From contig NZ_CP090557.1 of assembly GCF_021484805.1 (NCBI RefSeq), forward strand, positions 1 to 64,000: 64,000 nucleotides of DNA, read 5' to 3'. Source of the stretch: Tellurirhabdus bombi (GTDB lineage: Bacteria > Bacteroidota > Bacteroidia > Cytophagales > Spirosomataceae). Each line of letters starts with the position of its first letter. Within the stretch, counting starts at the first letter, position 1. This document shows positions 1 to 8,334 of the stretch, piece after piece. The position numbers were made by a program, and so were the translations under genes. Below the pieces are notes generated by a model. That model was not told where the DNA came from and ran no database searches. It saw nothing but the letters and a program-made list of their open reading frames with translations.

Positions 1-28
1 CTGCGCCGCCAGTAACTAGTATTTTCAT
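1..28 (-). CDS. 5' end of an NAD(P)-dependent epimerase/dehydratase-like gene (partial)
   Basis: The window opens with the first nine codons of a leftward gene, starting at the ATG complementary to 26-28 and reading MKILVTGGA. This is the typical first beta strand and glycine-rich start of a Rossmann-fold NAD(P)-binding protein of the short-chain dehydrogenase/epimerase type (GxxGxxG loop). Nothing more is visible, so substrate and length are unknown. A promoter-like pair of boxes lies upstream at 151-186 on the same strand. The call rests on nine residues only. Confidence 0.5.
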
Positions 29-150
29 TTGTTAGAGGTTTCTGAAAAAATTCTATCGTTGAGTTGGGCCTGTTCATGACCGCCGAATCAATCAACTCCC
101 AGACCGAAAATGTACTGACTAGCGAAAATCTTTTTTGTAAAATTTTGTTA

Positions 151-186
151 CAAAACTAGGATGACTCTTGCTATTTGATGGCAAAA
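151..186 (-). promoter_or_regulatory. Promoter-like -33/-7 pair for the left-edge gene
   Basis: On the minus strand TAGTTTTG (151-158) matches the Bacteroidota -7 consensus TAnnTTTG. TTTTG (182-186) lies 23 bases upstream as a -33 element. A second -7-like TACTTTTG overlaps at 182-189. Transcription would start near 144, giving a leader of about 115 bases to the ATG at 28. The stretch 29-294 shows no other gene. Confidence 0.4.
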
Positions 187-294
187 GTATAAAATTCAGG
201 AGGCTTCTGAAAATTGTTTTTATCTTAGGGCTGGGTCGTCCCTGCATACGATCCTTGTGAAGTTGTAACGCCGAACCGATTCCCGTGAACGCGC

Positions 295-1170
295 ATGATA
301 AATAATAGTGAAATTAAGGCGTTGATTTCGTTATTGGACGACGAAGATCAGGAGATAACCGAACACGTTGAACAGCGTATTCGCCAGCTGGGTGGCCAGA
401 TGATTCCTTACCTCGAAAGTGAGTGGGAAGGGAGTTTTAATCCGGTTGTTCAGAAAAAAATAGAAGAGCTAATTCATGATTTGCAATACCAATCCGTTCT
501 TGAACGAATCCGCGTCTGGAAAGAAGGCGGCAGCATCGATTTGCTGGAAGGACTCTGGATTATTGCTACCTATCAGTACCCGGATTTGTCCCTTGACAAA
601 CTCCGCCGCGATATTGAACAGCTTTACTACGAGGTCTGGCTGGAAGCCCGTTCAGACATGCATCCGGTTGATCAGATTAAAACGCTCAACCATGTTTTTT
701 TCAATAAACTGAAGTTTGCAGCGAATACAAAGCACTTCCACTCTCCCTCTAATTCAATGATTAACATTGTGTTAGATACGCGGCGAGGAAATCCGATTTC
801 GCTTTGTACCATCTACATGCTGATTGCCCAGAAACTGGGGATGCCGGTTTATGGAGTAAATCTGCCCAGCTTGTTTGTGTTGACCTATAAACAAGGGACG
901 ACGCAGTTTTACATCAATGTTTTTAACCGGGGTTTGGTTTTTTCCAAGTCTGACATTGATCATTACATTGGCCAGTTAAACCTCAAACCAACCGATACGT
1001 TCTACCAGCCCTGCCCGAATGTGGACATCATCCGGCGGGTGCTCCGAAACCTGATGCTCGCTTTTGAAAAAACGGGCGATACGGATCGGATGAAGGAAGT
1101 AGAAAAGATCATGGAGTCAATTCAGGATGAAGATGCGCAGCCACCTTTGTCCGATTATACCAACAAGTAA
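295..1170 (+). CDS. SirB1/transglutaminase-like family protein
   Basis: This 291-residue soluble protein has the layout of the SirB1 (transglutaminase-like, 'Transglut_core2') family. A helical N-terminal part (about residues 1-95) is followed by the core with NHVFFNKLKF and then GNPISLCTIYMLIAQKLGMP (about 160-185). In that second motif a serine-leucine-cysteine segment sits where transglutaminases carry the catalytic cysteine. A downstream FYINVFNRG segment is also conserved in the family. The biochemical role of SirB1 proteins is not settled, so no substrate is given. There is no signal peptide or membrane segment. The ATG at 295 is the first in frame and has no clear ribosome-binding site, as is usual in Bacteroidota. 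The gene stands alone and ends in a terminator at 1179-1220. Confidence 0.8.
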   Translation: MINNSEIKALISLLDDEDQEITEHVEQRIRQLGGQMIPYLESEWEGSFNPVVQKKIEELIHDLQYQSVLERIRVWKEGGSIDLLEGLWIIATYQYPDLSLDKLRRDIEQLYYEVWLEARSDMHPVDQIKTLNHVFFNKLKFAANTKHFHSPSNSMINIVLDTRRGNPISLCTIYMLIAQKLGMPVYGVNLPSLFVLTYKQGTTQFYINVFNRGLVFSKSDIDHYIGQLNLKPTDTFYQPCPNVDIIRRVLRNLMLAFEKTGDTDRMKEVEKIMESIQDEDAQPPLSDYTNK

Positions 1171-1178
1171 ACTTTTTT

Positions 1179-1220
1179 CCTGAGTTCTGTCTGTTGAGGA
1201 TAGGGCTCAGGCTTTTTTTT
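1179..1220 (+). terminator. Putative intrinsic terminator after the SirB1-like gene
   Basis: The inverted repeat CCTGAG (1179-1184) / CTCAGG (1206-1211) is followed by a run of T residues (1213-1221). The stem is short with a long loop, so efficiency is uncertain. It lies between convergent genes. Confidence 0.5.
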
Positions 1221-1225
1221 TATTC

Positions 1226-1858
1226 TCACAAAGCCACGGCAACCAAACCGGGTCCGGCTAAATAACACCGAATGGTTAATTTGGCGACATAGTCCGGCAA
1301 ACGCACATGGCCAACCAACCACTCGGCTCCGTCTTCAAATGGCTCAACGTGGAGGTGCTCCCGGAAAGTAAGTTGCCGCTTACCATACAGTTTATACAGC
1401 GCTTCTTTTGCGCACCAATAGACGGCCAGGCGGGACAGATTTCCACCGGCATCCGCAATTTCATCATCTGACAGCACTCTTGGCACAACGCGGCCAAACT
1501 GGCTTCGGAAAGGCTCAATATCAATCCCTACCGCTCGCTCCGGGTGCCATACTGCCGCCGCCCAGCCCAACGTATGCGAAATCGAAACGTGCGCCTCTTG
1601 CCCGATCAGAAATGGTTTTCCGTGTTCATCTTTAGCCATTCCAGCATAGATCATTCCCTGGCTTTCCACGAGTTCACAAACAGCAGCCCGACAGGCCAGC
1701 CATTCGGTACGCTGGGCCGGATGCCGGATTGAATCCAGTTCGGCAAGCTCAACGGCAGTCAAGGGCAATGAGGCCCGCAACGTAGCCTCCTCTTCCTCAA
1801 TTTTCCACAAAACAGCTACACAATCATCGTGCAGTAATAGCGTTTGTTGCAGGGGCAT
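1226..1858 (-). CDS. 4'-phosphopantetheinyl transferase superfamily protein
   Basis: This 210-residue protein carries the Sfp/AcpT-type signature. VGIDIE (about residues 110-115) supplies Mg2+-binding Asp and Glu, and WCAKEALYKLYGK (about 148-160) is the WxxKEAxxK motif. An upstream VSISHT segment is also typical. Such enzymes transfer 4'-phosphopantetheine from CoA to a serine of acyl or peptidyl carrier proteins. The length is closer to Sfp-like (about 220) than to AcpS (about 120). No carrier protein or polyketide/NRPS gene is visible here, so the target is unknown. The ATG at 1858 lies 67 bases from the divergent WD40 gene, whose -33 box overlaps the start of this gene. Confidence 0.85.
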   Translation of the reverse strand: MPLQQTLLLHDDCVAVLWKIEEEEATLRASLPLTAVELAELDSIRHPAQRTEWLACRAAVCELVESQGMIYAGMAKDEHGKPFLIGQEAHVSISHTLGWAAAVWHPERAVGIDIEPFRSQFGRVVPRVLSDDEIADAGGNLSRLAVYWCAKEALYKLYGKRQLTFREHLHVEPFEDGAEWLVGHVRLPDYVAKLTIRCYLAGPGLVAVAL

Positions 1859-1879
1859 TCCTGAATCTGATTAATTTTG
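1847..1879 (+). promoter_or_regulatory. Promoter for the WD40 gene
   Basis: TTG (1847-1849), 22 bases, then TAATTTTG (1872-1879) is a full match to the Bacteroidota TTG-N19-23-TAnnTTTG pattern. The predicted start site near 1886 leaves a leader of about 40 bases to the ATG at 1926. The -33 box lies inside the first codons of the divergent phosphopantetheinyl transferase gene. Confidence 0.6.
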
Positions 1880-1925
1880 TTGTAAAAATAGCAGTCAGTA
1901 CCGGTCTGCCGCCAACATCTCGCCC

Positions 1926-2843
1926 ATGCTCATAAAAAAAGTTGACACCTTTGCCGGCCACCGCGATTGTGTTTATGCCCTGGCACCTGGTTCTGAGCCG
2001 GCCCAATTTTTTTCGGCTGGAGCCGATGGACAGGTGGTGCGCTGGCGCCTGGACAAGCCCGATCTGGGAAGGCTGGTTGCCCGCATTCCTTCCTCGGTGT
2101 ACGCCATTACTTACGACGAAACGCACGAGCTGTTGTGGGTAGGCCAAAACTACGAAGGCCTTCACCTCATTCAGCCTGACCAGCAACGTGAAACCCACTC
2201 GGTTAAACTCACGACAGCCGCCATTTTTGACATTCAGCTAATTGATGATCTGGCGCTGCTTGCCCTGTCAGATGGGGTCGTGATTGTATTGGATACGTCT
2301 CCCCTGCCCGAGGCGCCCCCCGTGGTCAGGAAGCACCTGAAAGCCTCAAACAAAAGTGCCCGTTCCATCTCCATCCGACCCGATAAAAACGAATTTGCCG
2401 TTGGTTACAGCGACAATGATATCCGCATTTTTGATTTACAGAGTCTAGAACTGAAGCACCTCATTGCGGCGCACACAAACTCAGTTTTTACGGTTTGTTA
2501 CTCTCCGGATAGTCGTTATTTGTTGTCGGCTGGTCGGGACGCGCATCTGAAAATCTGGGATGTAGCGCAGCATTATAAGCCGCTAGAATCCATTCCGGCG
2601 CATCTTTTTGCCATAAATCACATCGCTTATCATCCAGACGGCACTCTATTTGCTACGTGCAGCATGGATAAGTCGGTCAAGGTGTGGGATGCGCAGACGT
2701 TCAGGCTCCTTAAGGTGATCGACCGGGCGCGCCACGCTGGACACGGCACCTCGGTCAATAAACTTTGGTGGTCATCGTTTCATCAACAGCTTGTCTCTTG
2801 CGGCGACGATAAATTAATTTCGGTCTGGGAGGTTTCCCGGTAA
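1926..2843 (+). CDS. WD40-repeat beta-propeller protein
   Basis: This 305-residue protein consists almost wholly of WD40 repeats. Examples are FDLQSLELKHLIAAHTNSVF, then LLSAGRDAHLKIWD, FATCSMDKSVKVWD and LVSCGDDKLISVWE. The recurring GH/AH…D…(I/V)W(D/E) pattern fits about seven blades covering the whole chain. There is no signal peptide, so it is probably a cytoplasmic scaffold for protein-protein contacts. Bacterial WD40 proteins of this size have no common function and no partner is evident nearby. The ATG at 1926 is the first codon after a well-formed promoter. Confidence 0.85.
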   Translation: MLIKKVDTFAGHRDCVYALAPGSEPAQFFSAGADGQVVRWRLDKPDLGRLVARIPSSVYAITYDETHELLWVGQNYEGLHLIQPDQQRETHSVKLTTAAIFDIQLIDDLALLALSDGVVIVLDTSPLPEAPPVVRKHLKASNKSARSISIRPDKNEFAVGYSDNDIRIFDLQSLELKHLIAAHTNSVFTVCYSPDSRYLLSAGRDAHLKIWDVAQHYKPLESIPAHLFAINHIAYHPDGTLFATCSMDKSVKVWDAQTFRLLKVIDRARHAGHGTSVNKLWWSSFHQQLVSCGDDKLISVWEVSR

Positions 2844-2900
2844 GTAAACTATTTATCTTTTTTTCGCATATTCCAACTGTTATTCTGATTAAAATATTGA

Positions 2901-2908
2901 TATTTTTG
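2901..2908 (+). promoter_or_regulatory. -7 box for the DivIVA-domain gene
   Basis: TATTTTTG matches TAnnTTTG, 62 bases before the ATG at 2971. No clear -33 TTG is seen at the right distance, so this is a partial match. Confidence 0.4.
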
Positions 2909-2970
2909 ACCATCCACTCTTATTTTTCAATAAAACCACTAGTTATGTGGTCATTTCAACCCGAGCTGTT

Positions 2971-3900
2971 ATGAAAATTACGCCCATCGAGATACGCCAG
3001 CACTCCTTTGAAAAAGCCATGCGTGGCTACCGAACTGATGAAGTGGAGGCTTTTCTGGCTTCGTTATCACAGGAATGGGAGCGCGTTCTGAGCGAACAGA
3101 AAATGCTCAAAATGCAGTTGGAATTAGCCGAAAAAGAACGCAATGAGCTTAAGGAGATTCAGCAGACGCTGTTCAAAATGCTCAAAACGGCGGAAGATAC
3201 TAGTTCACAAATCACCGAACAGGCGCAACGGGCAGCAGAACAATACCTGAACGAAGCCAAGCAAAAAGCCGATGAGCAACTGGCCGACGCCCGCAAACGC
3301 TCTACGCTGATGGTTCAGGATGCTGAAAATCAGGCTCGCTACATCAAAGACAACGTGTTAACCGACCTGAAAACCATGGAGTATGACTTCAAGGCAATGG
3401 AACGGTATAAAGAAAGTCTGATTTCCCAAATCCGCACCTTGGCAGCCAATGCCGTTGAAAGCGTGGATCGGTTTGAAAAGAAATTTAACCAGCAATCCTT
3501 ACAGTCCAAAATTGAGGAATTAAGCGTATCAGGGGAAACACCGGAGATTTCAGACGAGTTGCTTGTTGACCCAACCGCGCCCCGGCTCGATGAGGCAGAT
3601 CATGAAGCGAAGGACCCATCAGAACTAGTTGTTGACCCAACAGCACCCGACCTAGAAAACGAATCGTTATCGGCAGAGGAAAATAAACTTTCGACGGACA
3701 TTGGTGATCCGGTGACGGCCCAGGCTGACGAAGCGGGCGAAGCAGGCTTTCCTTTTGTAGAGTCTACGAACGATAACGATACGTTGCCGCAGGATTCGAC
3801 CGATGATGACGTTCCTGCCGACGAAAAAGAGCCACAGCCAGCTCACGAAGCAACCGCCGAAAAACCGAAAAGTGGCGGATCTTTCTTCGATCAAATTTAA
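2971..3900 (+). CDS. DivIVA-domain coiled-coil protein with acidic tail
   Basis: This protein of 309 residues begins with a DivIVA-type N-terminal segment (ITPIEIRQHSFEKAMRGYRT then DEVEAFL), which in DivIVA/GpsB binds membrane and dimerises. A long coiled coil follows (about residues 30-170, rich in Lys, Glu and Gln). The acidic, Pro/Thr-rich tail (about 180-305) contains two copies of a VDPTAP motif. DivIVA proteins recruit cell-division or polarity partners at curved membrane. Homologues with this N-terminus are widespread in Bacteroidota but little studied. I chose the ATG at 2971 over an in-frame GTG at 2947 because the conserved MKITPIEIR start aligns with the family. A terminator follows at once. 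Confidence 0.8.
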   Translation: MKITPIEIRQHSFEKAMRGYRTDEVEAFLASLSQEWERVLSEQKMLKMQLELAEKERNELKEIQQTLFKMLKTAEDTSSQITEQAQRAAEQYLNEAKQKADEQLADARKRSTLMVQDAENQARYIKDNVLTDLKTMEYDFKAMERYKESLISQIRTLAANAVESVDRFEKKFNQQSLQSKIEELSVSGETPEISDELLVDPTAPRLDEADHEAKDPSELVVDPTAPDLENESLSAEENKLSTDIGDPVTAQADEAGEAGFPFVESTNDNDTLPQDSTDDDVPADEKEPQPAHEATAEKPKSGGSFFDQI

Positions 3901-3905
3901 AGCAG

Positions 3906-3930
3906 AGGCGGGCCAACCCCGCCTTTTTCT
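3906..3930 (+). terminator. Intrinsic terminator after the DivIVA-domain gene
   Basis: Stem AGGCGGG (3906-3912) / CCCGCCT (3918-3924) with a 5-base loop, followed by a T-rich run. Confidence 0.8.
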
Positions 3931-3986
3931 TTTCTTTGTCAAAAATTGCGACACAAAGAAAGGTGGGCTAAAGACTCACCCCACTC

Positions 3987-4337
3987 ATGGGAACCATTGC
4001 ACTGGAAGGACTTGAATTTTTCGCCTATCACGGCTTTTCCGACGAAGAACAGAAGATCGGTAATAAATATTCGGTAGATATTACTGTAGCCACCGACTTT
4101 ACCGAGGCCGCCCGCCAGGATCGCCTGAGCATGACGGTCAATTACGAAGAATTATACCGCATCACTTTAGCGGTCATGCAGCGCCCTGCGCGCCTACTGG
4201 AGCACATTGCTCACTCGATTTGCGAGGAGATTCGAAATCGGTATCCAGCCATCGAATCGGTTGAAGTGAGCGTTTCTAAATTTAATCCGCCCATCGGGGG
4301 TGTTTGCCACCGCTCAAAAATTACGCTTCGGGGCTAA
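3987..4337 (+). CDS. folB: Dihydroneopterin aldolase FolB
   Basis: This 116-residue protein has the full length and layout of FolB. It opens with GTIALEGLEFFAYHGFSDEE, with the conserved Tyr-His-Gly near the N-terminus and the acidic pair after it. NYEELYRI follows, then LLEHIAHSICEEI, VEVSVSKFNPPIGG at the C-terminal end. The enzyme cleaves 7,8-dihydroneopterin to 6-hydroxymethyl-dihydropterin and glycolaldehyde in folate synthesis, as an octamer in the cytoplasm. The gene stands alone between a terminator and the convergent ytxJ gene. Folate supply links loosely to metF and metH elsewhere in the window. Confidence 0.93.
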   Translation: MGTIALEGLEFFAYHGFSDEEQKIGNKYSVDITVATDFTEAARQDRLSMTVNYEELYRITLAVMQRPARLLEHIAHSICEEIRNRYPAIESVEVSVSKFNPPIGGVCHRSKITLRG

Positions 4338-4393
4338 CATAAACCGGCGGTATTTCTTAATTTTCGGGAAATACCGCCACTTGGTCAGGCTGT

Positions 4394-4732
4394 TTAAACC
4401 GACGCTACCTGGTCTTTCAAGGTATCGAAGGAAATGCCCATATGCGATTCATCATAAACACAGGTACCATTTTGAATCAAAAGTACCTGCGGCGATTGAT
4501 GATCCACGTCAAACGTATCCGCAATTTTATTGGAAACCGAGCGATAAGTAATCAAATCCAGGTAATACGGTTTGATCCCTGCTGCGTCGTTCCAGCTGCG
4601 TTCCAGCCGACTCAGGGCCATTGAACTAATGGAACAGCGCGTGCTGTGTTTAAAAATCAAAACCGGCTGTTGCGCCGATTCCTGCTTGATGGTTTCTAAT
4701 TGGTCTTCGCTTTGCAGTTTATTCCAGTTCAT
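4394..4732 (-). CDS. ytxJ: Bacillithiol system redox-active protein YtxJ
   Basis: This 112-residue thioredoxin-fold protein matches the YtxJ (DUF2847) family. FKHSTRCSISSMAL (about residues 27-40) carries the single active-site cysteine at the end of beta-1, QSPQVLLI provides the cis-Pro region, and the C-terminal half is YDESHMGIS. YtxJ proteins are proposed monothiol bacilliredoxins that remove bacillithiol from proteins. That implies this organism makes bacillithiol, which is consistent with what is known of many Bacteroidota, but no bsh genes are in the window. It is convergent with folB. Confidence 0.88.
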   Translation of the reverse strand: MNWNKLQSEDQLETIKQESAQQPVLIFKHSTRCSISSMALSRLERSWNDAAGIKPYYLDLITYRSVSNKIADTFDVDHQSPQVLLIQNGTCVYDESHMGISFDTLKDQVASV

Positions 4733-4817
4733 AGCTCAAATACACACATAACTACAGACTGATAAGCTTTTTCGGCTCTGAAAAGTTTCGACTATCGCGG
4801 CGTAAGGTGGTAATTTG

Positions 4818-4825
4818 TAGCTTTG
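4818..4825 (+). promoter_or_regulatory. -7 box for waaA
   Basis: TAGCTTTG is a full match to TAnnTTTG, 26 bases before the TTG start of waaA at 4852. No good -33 box is seen. Its position supports the TTG start. Confidence 0.45.
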
Positions 4826-4851
4826 TGTTCTGATCAGCACTTTCCAACACG

Positions 4852-6117
4852 TTGTTTTCACTGCTCTATAATACGTCCATCTGGTTATACGGAGCGGCTA
4901 TCCGCCTGGCGGCCCCTTTTCATACCAAAGCACGACAATCCGCTGAAGGTCAGCGTCATTTACTTGCTTCCATCCAAACGCGCTTAGCGGGCAATACGGC
5001 ACCGGTTGCCTGGTTTCATGCGGCTTCTCTGGGCGAGTTCGAACAGGGGCGACCGGTCATCGAAGCCTTCCGAGAGCGTTATCCAGGCTATAAAATTCTG
5101 CTTACGTTTTTCTCTCCTTCGGGCTATGAAGTTAGAAAAAACTACGCCGGGGCAGACTATATCTTTTACCTGCCACTGGATATGCCTCAGAACGCAAAGC
5201 AGTTTGTGGGTCTGGTCAAACCGCGTATTGCTTTTTTCGTTAAATACGAATTTTGGCTCAATTACCTTCAGGAGCTGCACCAGCGCCGTGTGCCGACCAT
5301 TTCCTTTTCGGCTATTTTTCGGCCTGGTCAGGTATTTTTTAAACTGTATGGGGGCGGTTACCGGAAATTGCTGACCTATTTCGACCACATTCTGGTTCAG
5401 AATCAACAGTCGCTGGATTTACTGAAGGGCATTGGCCTTACGAACCTTACCCTGGCGGGCGATACGCGCTTCGACCGGGTAGCGCAAATTGTCGCCAATA
5501 AGAAAGAAATACCGGTTGCTCAGCTTTTTAAAGGGAATCAGCCTTTGGTAGTAATTGGTAGCGCCTGGCAGGCCGATCTGGACGTACTGATTCCTTTTTT
5601 AAACCGATTTGACCAGCCGCTGAAAGTAATTATTGCGCCGCACGAAATTCATACCGACGAGATAGAACGCTGGCGCGGACAGTTGCGAGGGACTAGCATC
5701 CGGTATTCGGAAACCCAGACCTCCGGCTTCGAATCAGCCTCTTTAGCCTCAAGCACCGTACTGATTATTGATAACATTGGCATGCTTTCTTCTTTGTATC
5801 AATATGGTGACTATGCGTACGTTGGCGGCGCTTTCGGGAAGGGATTGCACAACATTCTGGAAGCGGCGACTTTCGGAATGCCCCTGTTTTTTGGTCCATC
5901 TTACCAGAAATTTCAGGAAGCCATTGATTTAGTGCAGGAAGGCGGTGCCTTTCCGGTAGCAGACACGGCTGAGTTGGAAGCTACTTTTCGGCGGCTTTAT
6001 CAGGATCAGGCAGCCCATCAGAAGGCAACTGAAATCAGTCGTCAGTATGTGCTGCGGAACATTGGCGCAACCGGAAAGGTTATGGAAGTTATACAGGATT
6101 ACTCACTCATTGACTGA
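4852..6117 (+). CDS. waaA: 3-deoxy-D-manno-octulosonic acid (Kdo) transferase
   Basis: This 421-residue GT30-family enzyme transfers Kdo from CMP-Kdo to lipid IVA on the inner face of the cytoplasmic membrane, an early step of lipopolysaccharide core assembly. The N-terminus carries a short hydrophobic anchor (LLYNTSIWLYGAAIRLAAPF). WFHAASLGEFEQ (about 54-65) holds the catalytic-type Glu, and the C-terminal Rossmann half has YVGGAFGKGLHNILEAATFG. The start is TTG at 4852, as no in-frame ATG fits and a -7 box lies just upstream. The gene overlaps or abuts rsgA, so the two are probably co-transcribed. Confidence 0.92.
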   Translation: MFSLLYNTSIWLYGAAIRLAAPFHTKARQSAEGQRHLLASIQTRLAGNTAPVAWFHAASLGEFEQGRPVIEAFRERYPGYKILLTFFSPSGYEVRKNYAGADYIFYLPLDMPQNAKQFVGLVKPRIAFFVKYEFWLNYLQELHQRRVPTISFSAIFRPGQVFFKLYGGGYRKLLTYFDHILVQNQQSLDLLKGIGLTNLTLAGDTRFDRVAQIVANKKEIPVAQLFKGNQPLVVIGSAWQADLDVLIPFLNRFDQPLKVIIAPHEIHTDEIERWRGQLRGTSIRYSETQTSGFESASLASSTVLIIDNIGMLSSLYQYGDYAYVGGAFGKGLHNILEAATFGMPLFFGPSYQKFQEAIDLVQEGGAFPVADTAELEATFRRLYQDQAAHQKATEISRQYVLRNIGATGKVMEVIQDYSLID

Positions 6118-6124
6118 TTTACCC

Positions 6125-7051
6125 TTGGCTATCGGCTTAGTTATACGATCTACCGGTTCGTGGTATGATGTTCGCAGCGAGAACGGACATACGTACCGCG
6201 CCCGCTTAAAAGGAAAATTTAAAATTAAAGGGCTGAAGGTAACCAATCCGATAGCCGTTGGCGACCGGGTGCGGTACGAGCTTGAGGATGAAGCGGAAAA
6301 CACAGCCATCATCACTGATATTGAGCCACGCGACAATTACATCATTCGGCAATCTGTCCATAAAACGGCGCATGGCCATATTTTGGCGGCTAATCTTGAT
6401 CAGGCCGTTTTAATTGTAACGTTGACATTTCCCCGTACATCGCTGGGTTTTATCGACCGCTTTCTGGTAACCGCTGAATCGTTCCGCATTCCGACGACGC
6501 TAGTTTTCAACAAAACGGATATTTTGAGCGAAGAAGGTGTAGAATACCAACAGGAGATCCAGCAACTCTACGAGCAAATTGGTTACCCGACGCTGGCTAC
6601 CTCCGCCACCGAAAAAAGAGGAGTTGATGAGTTTCGGGCGTTGCTAGACCAGAAAATCACGCTTCTTTCCGGGCATTCTGGCGTCGGAAAATCGTCACTT
6701 GTCAACGCTGTTTCGCCGGACTTACATCTGAAAACCAACGAAGTATCTACTTTTGCCAACAAAGGCGTTCATACCACCACGTTCGCCGAAATGTTTGAAC
6801 TGGCTCCGAACACCTTTATCATCGATACGCCCGGTATCAAAGAACTGGGACTGGCCGACATAGAAAAAGAAGAAATCAGCCATTATTTTCCAGAAATGCG
6901 CGAGCGCCTCAACCAATGTCGCTACCATAACTGCCTGCATATCAACGAACCCGGTTGCGCCATCAAAGATGCGGTCGGTGAAGGAGAAATTGCCGAGAGC
7001 CGCTACTGGAGCTACCTGAGCATGGTGGAAGGGGAAGATAACCGGCGATAA
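6125..7051 (+). CDS. rsgA: Ribosome small subunit-dependent GTPase RsgA
   Basis: RsgA is a circularly permuted GTPase that helps late maturation of the 30S subunit. Visible in order are an OB-fold (GLVIRSTGSWYDVRSENGHT and following), G4 FNKTD, G1 GHSGVGKSS, G3 DTPG, and a C-terminal zinc finger (CRYHNCLHINEPGC). An open frame extends back to an ATG at 6047, but this lies inside waaA in another frame. Family proteins begin two to four residues before GLVIRSTGSW, so I prefer the TTG at 6125, seven bases after the waaA stop; TTG at 6110 is the alternative. It is about 308 residues long. The start is uncertain, the identity is not. Confidence 0.93.
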   Translation: MAIGLVIRSTGSWYDVRSENGHTYRARLKGKFKIKGLKVTNPIAVGDRVRYELEDEAENTAIITDIEPRDNYIIRQSVHKTAHGHILAANLDQAVLIVTLTFPRTSLGFIDRFLVTAESFRIPTTLVFNKTDILSEEGVEYQQEIQQLYEQIGYPTLATSATEKRGVDEFRALLDQKITLLSGHSGVGKSSLVNAVSPDLHLKTNEVSTFANKGVHTTTFAEMFELAPNTFIIDTPGIKELGLADIEKEEISHYFPEMRERLNQCRYHNCLHINEPGCAIKDAVGEGEIAESRYWSYLSMVEGEDNRR

Positions 7052-7060
7052 CTTGCTCTT

Positions 7061-8164
7061 TTACGTCAGCTTATCTTTCAGGCGATTGATTGGATTTTCC
7101 AGTAAATACCAGGATAAGCTGGCCAGAACAACGGTTATACTCAGGCAGTAGGCGAGTTTCAACAAAATCCAGTTATCCAGGGCAGGTATAGCCGCTACCC
7201 ATTCATTCCAAGGGCTCATTAACACAAAATCATAGTTCATATAAAAGGCGTTGTAAACAAAAGCATGGATGAGGTACAAACCGTAGCTAATCCTTCCTAT
7301 ATATTGGCTAAATGGGTTTTCCAGTAGCCATTTTCCCACTCCTTTATACCCAATAACAGCTCCCCCTATGATAAAAGCCCCCATGACGGAAGCACAAAAA
7401 CGATCCCACAAAGCCGGATACACTTTGTGAAATGACTCATTGTTCATAGATAAGGCCAACAGACAACTATATAAAGCTACACTGCTGATAATTAACCAGG
7501 TATTGCTAAATATTTTCTGAAAAAGCGTGGGCTTATATAAATACCAGTAAGCGAGCAGCGCGCCCAACCCGAAAGAATCCAGACAGGCCGGCGTGGCGAC
7601 GTAGGATACCATCAACGGGAGTGGCCACCGATAAACCATATACCGAACAGCAAAACTAACCAACATGGTCCCTATTACCAGCCAGGGTACCAGGCGTTTA
7701 GGTAAGAAGAAAAGTACGAATGGTACGACCAGATACACTTGCTCCTCCACCGCCAGCGACCAGAAATGATCAATGCTCCCAAGCCAGGTTCTATGAATAA
7801 TCATGTAAATATTGGTCGCATACAAGGCGCTCCAGACCAAAGTTTCACGAACGGGTGGCACATTCAGGACGGCAAGAAGAATCAGAATCGCGTAGTAGAG
7901 CGGAAAAATGCGTAGCGTCCGACGAATATAAAACGTTTTAATGTATCGCTTAAACCCACCCTGCTGACCAGCAAGCTTTTCTTTGCTGGTCAGCAAGATT
8001 CGGGTAATAAGAAAGCCACTCAGGACAAAAAATAGTGTTACGCCTAAAGGGCCCAACGGCAATATGTTACGAGCGCCAAGCCAATGTTCTAGCAAAACGA
8101 ATAAAACGGCCAGACAACGCAGGCCGTCTAACTGGGGAAGGTAATTCGTTTGGTTCACAGCCAT
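7061..8164 (-). CDS. Acyltransferase 3 family integral membrane protein
   Basis: This polytopic protein of about 367 residues belongs to the OafA/NodX acyltransferase-3 family, which moves acyl groups (often acetyl) onto envelope carbohydrates. The signature YLPQLDGLRCLAVLFVLLEH near the start contains the conserved Arg and the His at the end of helix 1. About ten hydrophobic helices follow. FSLAVEEQVYL-like residues (FWSLAVEEQVYLV) mark the second conserved loop, and SYGLYLIHAF is near the C-terminus. I choose the ATG at 8164 because the 30 residues encoded upstream are not family-like. The target sugar is unknown. The gene is convergent with rsgA, with a 9-base gap. Confidence 0.88.
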   Translation of the reverse strand: MAVNQTNYLPQLDGLRCLAVLFVLLEHWLGARNILPLGPLGVTLFFVLSGFLITRILLTSKEKLAGQQGGFKRYIKTFYIRRTLRIFPLYYAILILLAVLNVPPVRETLVWSALYATNIYMIIHRTWLGSIDHFWSLAVEEQVYLVVPFVLFFLPKRLVPWLVIGTMLVSFAVRYMVYRWPLPLMVSYVATPACLDSFGLGALLAYWYLYKPTLFQKIFSNTWLIISSVALYSCLLALSMNNESFHKVYPALWDRFCASVMGAFIIGGAVIGYKGVGKWLLENPFSQYIGRISYGLYLIHAFVYNAFYMNYDFVLMSPWNEWVAAIPALDNWILLKLAYCLSITVVLASLSWYLLENPINRLKDKLT

Positions 8165-8334
8165 CGCCGGCCTAATAGGCTCACTATCTCTTCTGGCTAA
8201 CGCTATTCCCTTCGGTTTGGAGTATATATTCAACTTTAGGAGGCTATAAATCAATAATTAACAGACAATTTACTGCTAATTTATGCATGCGACCCAAGAT
8301 TAAGAAATATATATTAATAAACTTAAATATTTAT

